A stretch of DNA of 54,656 nt, taken from positions 1 through 54,656 of the forward strand of contig CAMDNE010000019.1 in the NCBI GenBank assembly GCA_945902745.1, read 5' to 3'. Shown here piece after piece: positions 31,359-40,968 of the stretch. This DNA is from Chitinophaga pinensis (GTDB lineage Bacteria > Bacteroidota > Bacteroidia > Flavobacteriales_D > Crocinitomicaceae). The translations under genes and the position numbers were made by a program. The notes beneath the pieces are model-generated. The model did no database searches, was not told the DNA's origin, and saw nothing but the letters and a program-made list of their open reading frames with translations. Numbering within the stretch: position 1 is the stretch's first letter; every line of letters starts with the position of its first letter.

Positions 31359-32729
31359 TTATTTTCCTGTTGGCATAACGAAATTTGTCATGTCCACCTC
31401 ATATAAATCCATACTTGCTTTTTGACCAATAATTTCAAAACTTGACATTACGGCTTTGTTCATTTCAGGATAATATTGAAAATGTGAATCGTTATTAACT
31501 GTGTTTACGATAATCCCTAGGTTGATTGGGTCTCCCCAAGTTGAACCTAAATTTTCAACAACATAAATATCCAATCCACCCATTCCTTGAAGACCATCTG
31601 AACTATAAAATAAATATCGTCCATCGCCAGAAATGAATGGAGTCGTTTCTCTACCGATAGTATTAATAGTGAAAGGCAACGGTTTTGCATCTCCCCAAGA
31701 TTTTCCTGTTTTTTGACTTACATAAATATCTGTTGAACTTTTATCTCCTTTTCGATCCGAAACGAAATACATCGTATTTCCATCAGCCGTCATTGTTGCA
31801 GATCCTTCAAAGAAAGAGGTATTGACAGACTTACTACTTATTCTGTGTGGTGTTGACCATTTTCCTTTAGAACTCATTTCAAAGGTGAAAATATCTGACC
31901 CTTTGGTCGTCTTTTTCGCGTTTGTAGCAGTAGTGTTGACAGTCATTAAACCTTGCAGACCGTCTCTAGAAATAAATGTTATTGCATCAAAACCGTCAGA
32001 ATTAATTCTGCCTAACTCATTGGTTAAACTGTCCCAATCTTGCGTATCATTATTCCAAACAGCACAATAAGTATCTTCAAAAAATTCCTGATCATCTGGA
32101 TTCATACTACCTCCTTTTGTGTCACTTCTTCGAGATGTAAAATATAAGTTTTTCCCATCTCCAGTGATGATAGGGCAATAGTCACCATAACCAGAATTCA
32201 TCGTTTTAATATCAACTCGTTTTGATTTATTTGGACCCGCTAATTCTGCTTTGGCAAACAGACATTGCTCAATTCTTAATTGTAATTGTAAGTCTTTTGA
32301 GCGACCAGCTGAAAGTTTCGTAATAGCAATGTTGTAATTGACCATCGCTGAGTCAAGACTACCAATTCGGTGATAAGATCTACCAAGTAATTCATAGACA
32401 TCTGCATCAATTTCATCATCATCTAAAGTTACTGCTTCGCTTGCATATTTTAACGCCAATCCATAATTGTTCATGGCATAATGACACTGACTTACCCAGT
32501 ATGGTGCTCTCCAACTAAATGGATCTTTTACTGCTGCTTCTCTAAATTTAACCAAAGCATCACGCACTTTACCTTCATTAAACTGTGTCTTTCCTTCTTC
32601 AATCATTAATAGTGCTGTCGTTTTATCAACAATACTACTCACGGTATCTGGTGGTGAAACAAAATCTCTTGAAAAAAGTGTTTGAGTGGTTAAAACCAAT
32701 ATAAACAAGGAAAAACAAATTTTAAACAT
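31359..32729 (-). CDS. Secreted TPR plus WD40-like (PD40) protein
   Basis: About 456 residues. ATG 32729 directly precedes the signal peptide (MFKICFSLFILVLTTQTLFS); the longer frame from 32786 adds 19 polar residues and is less likely. TPR units span about 40-190, then TolB/PD40-like beta-propeller repeats with TxDGNTMYFVSDR and ISGDGRYLFYSSDG. This is the front half of the PorE/OmpA-type architecture found in T9SS and envelope proteins, but the peptidoglycan-binding OmpA domain is absent. It probably sits in the periplasm or at the outer membrane. Role unknown. Confidence 0.8.
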   Translation of the reverse strand: MFKICFSLFILVLTTQTLFSRDFVSPPDTVSSIVDKTTALLMIEEGKTQFNEGKVRDALVKFREAAVKDPFSWRAPYWVSQCHYAMNNYGLALKYASEAVTLDDDEIDADVYELLGRSYHRIGSLDSAMVNYNIAITKLSAGRSKDLQLQLRIEQCLFAKAELAGPNKSKRVDIKTMNSGYGDYCPIITGDGKNLYFTSRRSDTKGGSMNPDDQEFFEDTYCAVWNNDTQDWDSLTNELGRINSDGFDAITFISRDGLQGLMTVNTTATNAKKTTKGSDIFTFEMSSKGKWSTPHRISSKSVNTSFFEGSATMTADGNTMYFVSDRKGDKSSTDIYVSQKTGKSWGDAKPLPFTINTIGRETTPFISGDGRYLFYSSDGLQGMGGLDIYVVENLGSTWGDPINLGIIVNTVNNDSHFQYYPEMNKAVMSSFEIIGQKASMDLYEVDMTNFVMPTGK

Positions 32730-32840
32730 AGTTTTCTGAATTGCGTGATCGTTATATTCTTTAAAAGAATTTACAAAAGAAAGCAATTTTTACGTCTCAT
32801 GGAAATTTGAGCGCTACTATTTTACTGTGTTTCAGTTTTT

Positions 32841-33680
32841 TCACTTTGACTTTCTTTTTAATTTTAAATCGACAAGTTCATTCATGCCAATAGTTGAAGC
32901 AACAATTGCTAAAATTGGTGCTGTGGAAGCAGAAATCCAAAGCGTAATATGTAAAATAAATTGTCCTAATCCAAAGAAGAATCCATTCTGTTTAAATCCA
33001 GATAAATTGAAAATTATATGAATATCTACCGGCACAAGAATTAAAAGAGAATAAATGAGCCCAATTGAAATGGCAAATCCACTATGTTGTCTAACAAAGA
33101 TGATACTTTCATTTATATTTAATTTCCTCCTTTCGTTCACATAATCCATGAAACTAAAGCCGTAATAATAGAAAGCGATGACAAAAATCAGGTAAAAAAC
33201 AGGTGAGCTTTTAGGATCTTGCCAGCCAATCATTGAGACTAAAAAAATGATAATAAAGAAGAGATATTGCCAAAAGAAATTCCTTAAAGCAATTCGTATT
33301 CCTCGCTTTATATCTCTTAAAAATTGGTTCAGATCAAATGGGTATTTATTTCCTGTTAATATTCTTTCTGTTTTTTGACTGAGATGGGCAAGAAGAGGTG
33401 ACAGTATTATCACTACAACATATTTCGCGAAGTTCATTAAAAGCAAGGCGATAGAAATTTCAAAAAGTAGTTGAATCATTTGCCATACAATCTCATTCAT
33501 ATTTTCAACTTGAGGAACAAATGTTCGTTGTTGAATAATTGCACCAATTTTATAAACCCCAAGCATGAAAATCGCAGGAATCAGAATATACCAATAGAAT
33601 TTTTGTTCTTTTATGAAAAGAATAGCCTTCCAATAGCTTTTCAGTCCGAAGAAAAAATGAGTCAAAAATTTCATAGTCAA
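32841..33680 (-). CDS. EI24-domain inner-membrane protein (CysZ-like)
   Basis: This 279-residue protein has at least four hydrophobic segments (around residues 30-50, 70-100, 140-170 and 205-260) and the conserved amphipathic patch NFAKYVVVIILSPLLAHLS. EI24 proteins include the sulfate importer CysZ, but no sulfate-assimilation gene adjoins it, so the substrate is left open. It is divergent from purB. Confidence 0.75.
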   Translation of the reverse strand: MTMKFLTHFFFGLKSYWKAILFIKEQKFYWYILIPAIFMLGVYKIGAIIQQRTFVPQVENMNEIVWQMIQLLFEISIALLLMNFAKYVVVIILSPLLAHLSQKTERILTGNKYPFDLNQFLRDIKRGIRIALRNFFWQYLFFIIIFLVSMIGWQDPKSSPVFYLIFVIAFYYYGFSFMDYVNERRKLNINESIIFVRQHSGFAISIGLIYSLLILVPVDIHIIFNLSGFKQNGFFFGLGQFILHITLWISASTAPILAIVASTIGMNELVDLKLKRKSK

Positions 33681-33727
33681 AAATAATCAAACTGAAAGTA
33701 TAAGACGAAGAATACTTAGGGTTTTGT

Positions 33728-33735
33728 TATCTTTG
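33728..33735 (+). promoter_or_regulatory. -7 element upstream of purB
   Basis: TATCTTTG is an exact fit to TAnnTTTG and lies 55 bases before the purB start. The -33 position is not a good TTG match. Confidence 0.5.
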
Positions 33736-33790
33736 CATTTTAAAGAAAAAAAGCACCCTAAAAGGTTATCAATCATCTAATTAAATTAAA

Positions 33791-35146
33791 ATGGAATTCA
33801 GTAGTTTGACAGCAATTTCTCCTATTGACGGAAGATATCAAGCAAAAACAAAAGAATTACAACCGTATTTCTCAGAATTTGGACTTATAAAATATAGAGT
33901 ACTCGTTGAAGTAGAATATTTTATTGCATTGGTACAAACTGGTATTGAACCATTAAAATCTTTCCCTGAAGATTCTTTTTCAGCATTACGCGAGTTATAC
34001 ACCAATTTCTCTGAAAAAGATGCAAACTGGATCAAAGACACTGAAAAAGTTACGAATCACGATGTTAAGGCTGTTGAGTATTTCTTAAAAGAAAAATTGA
34101 CTGGACTTGGTTTAACTGAATACCTAGAATTCGTTCATTTTGGGTTGACGTCTCAAGACATTAATAACACATCAATTCCATTATCTTTAAAGGAAGCATT
34201 GACAGAGCAATATTATCCGCTAATTGAAAAATTGATTGAAAAATTGGAATCTTTACAAAATACTTGGAAAGATATACCAATGCTCGCAAGAACGCATGGT
34301 CAACCAGCTTCTCCAACGCGATTAGGAAAAGAAATTAAAGTTTTTTCTGAAAGACTTTCTATTCAATTAAAACAACTAAAAGCTGTTCCGTTTTCCGCAA
34401 AATTTGGGGGCGCAACTGGAAATTTAAATGCGCATCATGTTGCTTTTCCAAATCACGATTGGGTAGCTTTTGCTAACAATTATGTCAATACTATTCTTAA
34501 ATTAGATAGAAGTCAAACAACTACTCAAATTGAGCATTACGATAATTTAGCAGCGCTTTTTGACACAATGAAACGTATTAACACGATTATTTTAGATTTA
34601 GACCGTGACATGTGGACGTATATTTCAATGGAATATTTTAAACAAAAATTGAAAGAAGGTGAAATTGGTTCTTCAGCCATGCCACATAAAGTGAATCCTA
34701 TTGATTTTGAAAATTCAGAAGGAAACATTGGAATTGCAAATGCTCTTTTTGAACATTTGGCAGCAAAACTACCAGTGTCAAGATTGCAACGAGATTTAAC
34801 CGATTCAACTGTTTTGAGAACTGTAGGAATGCCAATAGCTCATACATTTATTGCAATTAAATCAACCTATGCAGGCTTAGAAAAACTCTTGTTAAATGAA
34901 GCTGCTTTCCAGAAAGACTTAGCAAATAATTGGGCAGTCGTGGCCGAAGCAATTCAAACAATACTGCGCAGAGAAGGATTTCCTAAACCGTATGAAGCAT
35001 TGAAAGGTTTGACGCGAAAAAATGAAGCGGTTACAAAAGAAACTGTTCACGAATTTATAGAAACTTTGCCAATTTCAGAGAATCTAAAACTTGAATTAAA
35101 AAATATTACACCAGAAAATTTTACAGGAATTCAATTAGTTAATTAA
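33791..35146 (+). CDS. purB: Adenylosuccinate lyase
   Basis: This 451-residue protein has the fumarase/aspartase-superfamily signature SSAMPHKVNPIDFENSEGN, a substrate loop with TSQDIN and ARTHGQPASPT. It acts twice in purine synthesis: on SAICAR and on adenylosuccinate, releasing fumarate. Length and N-terminus (SSLTAISPIDGRYQAKT) match the E. coli-type enzyme. Confidence 0.96.
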   Translation: MEFSSLTAISPIDGRYQAKTKELQPYFSEFGLIKYRVLVEVEYFIALVQTGIEPLKSFPEDSFSALRELYTNFSEKDANWIKDTEKVTNHDVKAVEYFLKEKLTGLGLTEYLEFVHFGLTSQDINNTSIPLSLKEALTEQYYPLIEKLIEKLESLQNTWKDIPMLARTHGQPASPTRLGKEIKVFSERLSIQLKQLKAVPFSAKFGGATGNLNAHHVAFPNHDWVAFANNYVNTILKLDRSQTTTQIEHYDNLAALFDTMKRINTIILDLDRDMWTYISMEYFKQKLKEGEIGSSAMPHKVNPIDFENSEGNIGIANALFEHLAAKLPVSRLQRDLTDSTVLRTVGMPIAHTFIAIKSTYAGLEKLLLNEAAFQKDLANNWAVVAEAIQTILRREGFPKPYEALKGLTRKNEAVTKETVHEFIETLPISENLKLELKNITPENFTGIQLVN

Positions 35147-35155
35147 AATTAAATC

Positions 35156-36724
35156 ATGAAAATCACCACTTTAATTTTTTGTATTGCAACCCTTAGTTCT
35201 GTTTTTGGTCAAGGTTATAATATCGAATGGGGAATTTTGGAAAATGGAACTGGAAGAATGGTTTCGATACTCCCAAAAGAGAGTAAAGATTTTTATGCGT
35301 TAAGATGGACTGGAGGCTTTTTATTAGGTTCATATAAGTTTTCCAATCATGAAAATTTTACTGTCACAGCAACAGGAAAATTAGAAATGAAAGCTGATGG
35401 TGGCATGGCAAATTTCGAAAGTGCTCAAGTTGTTGGAAAAAAATTATTTGTTTTCCTTTCTGATAAAAAAGAAGGGTCAAATCATTTTTTTATGCAAGAG
35501 TATGGAAACGATATGTTGCCCAAAGGTCCGTCAAAAGAATTGGCACATTATGAATTAGAGAAAGGTAAATCAAAAGGTTTTTTTAATTCTATTAGCTCAC
35601 GAGATAATGAATTCTTTGGTGTTGTTTGGGAAATTCCTGGCAAGAAGGAAGAAAAGGATAAATATGGATTTAAAATATTTGACAGTGAATTAAATGAAGT
35701 GTCTGACGGTGATTATAGATTGCCATTTGAAGGGAAATTGTCAACGATAAATGAGCATTACTTATCGAATACGGGTGATTATTTTATCTCAGTAACAGAA
35801 TTTGAACCTGCTGAAGAAAAGAAAATTTTCAAAAATTATTTGAATTACAAAGCGATGCATATTTTGCATATTACACCAGATGATTTAGAGGATTTTACCA
35901 TAGATCTTGAAGGAAAAAGAGTTGAAGCAATGACTATGAATTCAGATAATGATCGGGTTTTTACGTTAACTGGTATTTATGGAGAACAAGGAGTTGGAGG
36001 TGTTACTGGATTGTTTTATATGCGGGCAAACTTTGACAAACAAGAAGTGATTGATGAAGGTTTTGAGAAATTTGGAAAAGATTTCATTACGCAAGACTGG
36101 TCTGACCGACAAAAAGAAAAAGCAGATAAGAAAGAACAAAAGGGGAAAGGTGAACCGCAATTGTACAATTATGTCATGCGGCAAACCGAAGTTTTAAAAG
36201 ATGGAAGTGTTGTTGGTTCCTTAGAACAATACTATGTTGTAGTAAATACTTATCGTGATCCAAAAACAGGAGCAACAACAACTACCTACACATATTATTA
36301 CAACGATATTATAGCGTTTAAAGTTGGTGTTGACGGTGGGTTTGACTGGCTAAAAAAAATAAATAAATATCAAGTGTCAACAAATGATGGTGGTCCTTAT
36401 AGTTCGTATGCACGTTTTGTTGATGAAGGTAAATTATGTTTTATCTTCAATGATCATGTTAAAAACTATGACGAACAAGGTAAATTTCTGGATGCTGATA
36501 AAACGTACCCAGCAAATTTTGGAAAGAAAAAGAATGTTGTTGCTATAGTAGAAGTTGATTTAGAAGATGGAGCAATTTCTAGAAAAACGTTCTTCGACCG
36601 ACAAGAAATTACAGCATTAGCAGTTCCTAAAATGTTTCACATCGATTACAAAACGAATGAAATGTTGCTTTATGCCGTTTATGGCAAAAAAGAACGATTT
36701 GGTATTTTGAAGTTTAACGAATAG
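35156..36724 (+). CDS. Secreted protein of unknown function
   Basis: This 522-residue protein has a signal peptide (MKITTLIFCIATLSSVFG) and repeated strand patterns consistent with a beta-propeller or similar fold. A lysine-rich segment (QKEKADKKEQKGKG, about residues 325-335) lies in the middle. There is no T9SS tail and no lipobox. It follows purB by 9 bases, probably by operon read-through. I do not recognise a family. Confidence 0.65.
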   Translation: MKITTLIFCIATLSSVFGQGYNIEWGILENGTGRMVSILPKESKDFYALRWTGGFLLGSYKFSNHENFTVTATGKLEMKADGGMANFESAQVVGKKLFVFLSDKKEGSNHFFMQEYGNDMLPKGPSKELAHYELEKGKSKGFFNSISSRDNEFFGVVWEIPGKKEEKDKYGFKIFDSELNEVSDGDYRLPFEGKLSTINEHYLSNTGDYFISVTEFEPAEEKKIFKNYLNYKAMHILHITPDDLEDFTIDLEGKRVEAMTMNSDNDRVFTLTGIYGEQGVGGVTGLFYMRANFDKQEVIDEGFEKFGKDFITQDWSDRQKEKADKKEQKGKGEPQLYNYVMRQTEVLKDGSVVGSLEQYYVVVNTYRDPKTGATTTTYTYYYNDIIAFKVGVDGGFDWLKKINKYQVSTNDGGPYSSYARFVDEGKLCFIFNDHVKNYDEQGKFLDADKTYPANFGKKKNVVAIVEVDLEDGAISRKTFFDRQEITALAVPKMFHIDYKTNEMLLYAVYGKKERFGILKFNE

Positions 36725-36728
36725 GGAG

Positions 36729-38324
36729 TTAGCTTCGTTTAAAATACCTAAATGCTGTTGCGAAAAGTAACCCAAACGCTATAAAAGCAAGGAATTTACC
36801 AAGCAAATCACCGAACGTGGAATAAAACGTGATGTCATTGTTCAGGTTGATTTTTTGCTTCAAAGCAATTGGTTCCCACCAGTTAGATGGTTCTATCACA
36901 TCACCTTTTTGGTTGATGAAACAGCTTGTTCCAGTGTTTGCGGAACGTGCAATTGATCTTCTGTTTTCAACTGCCCTTAAGCGTGCAAAACTCATGTGCT
37001 GTTTGTAGCCAGGTGTATTTCCCCACCAGCCATCATTGGTAATGATAAAAATTACTTGGGCACCTTTTTTACATTGTGTCCCGATGAATTCCCCATAAAT
37101 TGATTCATAACAAATGGATGGGGCAAATGTGAATTTATTCGTTCTTAAAACTTTCGGTTCTTTTTCAATTCCAAGTGTTCCCGATGTACCCCCGTTATTA
37201 ATAGAAAATTCTTCCAAAAAAGGAAGCCAACTCGAAAAAGGTATTTTTTCTACACCTAATACAAGTTTTGATTTGTGTAAAAAGGTAGAAATATTCTCCT
37301 CATCCATCAATAAGGAACTATTGTAACTCTCATAAAAACCTGGTCCTCCTTCAATTTTTCTTGAAGCATGTGAATGTTTGTTTTTGAAAAACTTTACTGT
37401 CGATGCACCAGTATAAAAAGCAATGTTCCCCCAGCTCTTTTTACGTAATTTTAAATAGTTATAAAAAGGCAAAATATGCAGATCTTCTTCCCAGAACCCA
37501 ACACTAATAGCCGTTTCTGGTGCGATAACAATATCCGTAGATTTGGTGACAATTGGATCAGCTAAATCACATAATTTTTTCAATTGAATACTTAGTGGGG
37601 CGATAAATTTCTCATTGTAAGGATCAATATTCGGTTGTAAAACAACTACTTCAATCGGATTGATTTTTTCAGAATAGGAATAATATTGAATTTGTGAAAT
37701 GCTAATAGGAATAAGTAAAACTGCTATTAGTTGGATGAGTAAAGTACGTTGAGCTTTTTTAGTTGCCTTCTTAACGATTTCTCCTTCTACTAATTTAAAA
37801 GCAATAACATTAATAATTAACACCCAAAGTGTACCACCTAATACGCCCGTAGAAGAATACCATTGTACGAATGATGGTACAATAGAGAAGTTATTCCCCA
37901 AACTTAACCATGGGTAAGATAATTCCCAGTGGTAGTGAAAATATTCAAATGCAATCCAATATACGATTAGAGAAAAATATCCAATTTTTGAACCCAGTTT
38001 TTTCTTTGTTAAATGGAACAACAAAAATGTAATCGACATCAATAAAGCATTTAAGGTAAAAGCCATTATTGCACCTCCTAAATCAGCGTTCCAAATCCAC
38101 CAAGTTGTTCCAATATTGAAGATGAAAAAGACAATGTAGGCATGAATAAATACTTTGCCAGACCGATATTTTTTCTGACTGATGTTGTTTTCAATCATTA
38201 AAAGTGGAACCCATGAAAGAAAAACCAAAGGAGTTAGACTTCCTGTAAATGGAAAAGAAACTATCATCAATAAGCCTGAAAGAATACTAAAAAGATAACG
38301 GTGTTTCTTGGTGAAATTTATCAT
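36729..38324 (-). CDS. lnt: Apolipoprotein N-acyltransferase
   Basis: This 531-residue protein has about six to eight N-terminal membrane segments (residues 10-210) and a nitrilase-type domain. The catalytic residues are Glu270 in IAPETAIS, Lys353 in HKSKLVLGVE and Cys405 in APSICYESIYG. It adds the third acyl chain to lipoproteins in the inner membrane. The exported lipoproteins in the window would be its substrates. Confidence 0.92.
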   Translation of the reverse strand: MINFTKKHRYLFSILSGLLMIVSFPFTGSLTPLVFLSWVPLLMIENNISQKKYRSGKVFIHAYIVFFIFNIGTTWWIWNADLGGAIMAFTLNALLMSITFLLFHLTKKKLGSKIGYFSLIVYWIAFEYFHYHWELSYPWLSLGNNFSIVPSFVQWYSSTGVLGGTLWVLIINVIAFKLVEGEIVKKATKKAQRTLLIQLIAVLLIPISISQIQYYSYSEKINPIEVVVLQPNIDPYNEKFIAPLSIQLKKLCDLADPIVTKSTDIVIAPETAISVGFWEEDLHILPFYNYLKLRKKSWGNIAFYTGASTVKFFKNKHSHASRKIEGGPGFYESYNSSLLMDEENISTFLHKSKLVLGVEKIPFSSWLPFLEEFSINNGGTSGTLGIEKEPKVLRTNKFTFAPSICYESIYGEFIGTQCKKGAQVIFIITNDGWWGNTPGYKQHMSFARLRAVENRRSIARSANTGTSCFINQKGDVIEPSNWWEPIALKQKINLNNDITFYSTFGDLLGKFLAFIAFGLLFATAFRYFKRS

Positions 38325-38360
38325 GGGCTAAAATTATATCAAAAAAATCAGAAAGGCACA

Positions 38361-38390
38361 AAAAAAGGGCCGACTAATAAAGTCGACCCT
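38361..38390 (-). terminator. Terminator of the DUF5723/OmpA gene
   Basis: AGGGCCGACT (38366-38375) pairs with AGTCGACCCT (38381-38390) with one wobble; a T-run follows on the minus strand. Confidence 0.8.
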
Positions 38391-38410
38391 TATAAAATTA
38401 AAAGTGATTC

Positions 38411-40951
38411 TTATTTAAAAATGATTTTCATTTCCACACGTCTATTTTTCTGACGTCCTTCAGGTGTATCATTTGTTGCAATTGGCATTGTTTCACCGAA
38501 GAACAATGTATTCAATCTACTTGCATCAATTCCTTGAGAAACCATGAATGCTTTAACAGCTTCAGCACGTTTCTTAGAAAGAATCAAGTTTTTCTGATCA
38601 TCACCAACATTATCTGTGTGACCTGAAATTTGAAGACCCCAAGTAGTTTTCTTCTTTAATACTCCAGCCAATTCTGTCAATGAAGGAATAGAAGAAGCTT
38701 TAATGATGTCTTTTCCAGTTTCAAATTCTAAGTTATCGAAAGCCATTTTCAAGATTTCTTCAACTTCTTTTTCAACAACAGGACAACCTTTGTTTGAAAC
38801 AGGGCCTGGAGTCGCTGGACAGTCATCATCTTTGTCTAAGATACCATCATTATCAGTGTCTTGGAATGGACAACCTTTGTTTTTAATTGGACCCGCAAGA
38901 TTTGGGCAATCATCGTCTTTGTCTAATAATCCATCATTATCTGTATCTGGCCATGGGCAACCTTTGTTTTCTTTTGGTCCATATACTTCAGGACAGTCAT
39001 CTAAGAAATCAAAAATTCCATCTTTATCAGTATCAGGACAACCTTGATTAACAAGAGGACCAGCAATATCAGGACAAGCATCTTCGTCATCTTTAATTCC
39101 ATCACCATCAGTATCAGGACAACCTCTAAATGCCGCTAAACCTGGAGTATCAGGACAGTCATCATTTGGATCAATGATACTATCATTGTCTCTGTCTGGG
39201 CATCCTTTATATTTAGCATCCCCAGCAAGATCTGGACATAAATCATCTTTGTCAGGAATTTTGTCGCCGTCTTTATCTGGACAACCATGGAATTCAGCCA
39301 AACCAGCTTCTTGTGGACAATGGTCTTCAATGTCTTTAATTCCGTCTCCATCAGAATCAGGACAGCCTTTAAATGCCCAAACTCCAGGTATAATTTTACA
39401 TTCGTCAACCTTGTCGGAAACTTTATCACCATCCATATCTTCTGGTTCAGTATAAAGAATAGGAACTCTTAATCCAGCATACACCATTCCTCCATTAATT
39501 TTTTTGCCAGAAGCGAAAAGGAGACCGAAATCATTTACTCCAACTGTTAAAGGTCCTAAACGAGCACCGATTCCAGCTTTGAATCCTGAATAACCATTAT
39601 ATGATAACGGCAAATGCAATCCAAACCAAGCATGATCTAAACTTGGAGTAACCGTTATTTGATTAGGAACACGAACACGGTGAGGATTGTTTCTATTTTG
39701 AACGCTTATCATTCCAGTAGCATTCACATAAAATACTTTCCAAATATGGTAATCTAATTGTAAACTTATTGCTGTTGGTAGTTGCATGAAAAATGTTGAA
39801 CCTGCATCTTCTGTTGCAGTCCAATCTGCATCATTTTGTATTAAACTATCAATTGTGCCATCAACATCAACAATTGAATTGTCTCCTTTAAATACTGTTC
39901 TGAAATTGAAAAATTTATCAGTATTAACAGAGAAGTCCCCGCTTAATCCTCCTTTAGCAAATTTCATCCCGCCAATATCCAAAATAGAAACACCAGCTCT
40001 GATTTTATACTTCTCTTTATCTTGTCTCCAGATGTTTGTTTCACCATCCATATCATATTTATACTCTTTCCAATTTGGACGCCATTCGTAAACAAAACCT
40101 AAATCTAATCCTAAACCAAATTTAGATGCTACTTGAGGCATTCCGCCAGTAGCATTACTTGTGCCTAAGTCTTCAAGCATTCCTGTGGAGTGACCATAAG
40201 ACATATCTCCAGATAAGTGTTGTAAAGAATCTTGGTTAAATACATTATATTGAAAATTACTCGTGTGCATATATGCAGCAGCAAAACCAGTTAAATATTT
40301 TGCTTTTCCACCAGCTTTCATGAAATGCTCACCATCGTCTTTTATAACTTGAGAATAAACAAATCCATATTCCGCCCACGATAAATGATTGATGTCTAAT
40401 AATTTTTCATTGAATTTTTGATTCCACAACGTTGAAATATCCCAATCCTTTTCAAAAAGCATTGCTAATTTTGGATCAATATCGTCAATATTTGTAATTG
40501 AACGAACCTTTACCGCTAAACCAATTGCAATAGTAGGCTTGATATGAAACATGAAATTTAAAACGTCAACTTGAACATTGTTATATATGCCCAAAACTTT
40601 GGTAGAGTTAGCATCGTAATTTCGCTTAACATAACGATCCATAAAAGTGCTATCTGGACTCATCCAGTCATTATATGGGTTCGGTGTTGGAGTATCGCTT
40701 CCGAATGATTTCGTCCACCATTTTGGCATATCAGCAGTGGTGAAAGACATTGCATTATTCCACGCAGCTCCGCTGAAACTTGCCAAATTAACATCAACAA
40801 CAAATCGGCTATCTACGAAGCTTGCAGGTTGGATATCGGTACCCATAACGCCTGAATAATTGCTGCCATAGATGCCTAAATAGTTTTGTGAACTTACTTG
40901 AAAAACAAGTGAAACACTAAAAAACAAAATTGCTTTTTGGATAATTCTCAT
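38411..40951 (-). CDS. DUF5723 outer-membrane protein with TSP3 repeats and OmpA domain
   Basis: This 846-residue protein has a signal peptide (RIIQKAILFFSVSLVFQVSSQ) and a DUF5723 beta-barrel (about 25-505). A calcium-type thrombospondin-3 array follows (about 510-730) with eight GCP-type units (DSDGDGIKDIEDHCP-like). The C-terminal OmpA domain carries the peptidoglycan-binding pattern SGHTDNVGDDQKNLILSKKRA and ends NRRVEMKI. It links the outer membrane to peptidoglycan, with a rigid calcium-dependent spacer. The gene follows the beta-propeller membrane protein by 17 bases, so the two are likely co-expressed. Confidence 0.88.
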   Translation of the reverse strand: MRIIQKAILFFSVSLVFQVSSQNYLGIYGSNYSGVMGTDIQPASFVDSRFVVDVNLASFSGAAWNNAMSFTTADMPKWWTKSFGSDTPTPNPYNDWMSPDSTFMDRYVKRNYDANSTKVLGIYNNVQVDVLNFMFHIKPTIAIGLAVKVRSITNIDDIDPKLAMLFEKDWDISTLWNQKFNEKLLDINHLSWAEYGFVYSQVIKDDGEHFMKAGGKAKYLTGFAAAYMHTSNFQYNVFNQDSLQHLSGDMSYGHSTGMLEDLGTSNATGGMPQVASKFGLGLDLGFVYEWRPNWKEYKYDMDGETNIWRQDKEKYKIRAGVSILDIGGMKFAKGGLSGDFSVNTDKFFNFRTVFKGDNSIVDVDGTIDSLIQNDADWTATEDAGSTFFMQLPTAISLQLDYHIWKVFYVNATGMISVQNRNNPHRVRVPNQITVTPSLDHAWFGLHLPLSYNGYSGFKAGIGARLGPLTVGVNDFGLLFASGKKINGGMVYAGLRVPILYTEPEDMDGDKVSDKVDECKIIPGVWAFKGCPDSDGDGIKDIEDHCPQEAGLAEFHGCPDKDGDKIPDKDDLCPDLAGDAKYKGCPDRDNDSIIDPNDDCPDTPGLAAFRGCPDTDGDGIKDDEDACPDIAGPLVNQGCPDTDKDGIFDFLDDCPEVYGPKENKGCPWPDTDNDGLLDKDDDCPNLAGPIKNKGCPFQDTDNDGILDKDDDCPATPGPVSNKGCPVVEKEVEEILKMAFDNLEFETGKDIIKASSIPSLTELAGVLKKKTTWGLQISGHTDNVGDDQKNLILSKKRAEAVKAFMVSQGIDASRLNTLFFGETMPIATNDTPEGRQKNRRVEMKIIFK

Positions 40952-40968
40952 AAAGTAAAGTTTAAAGT

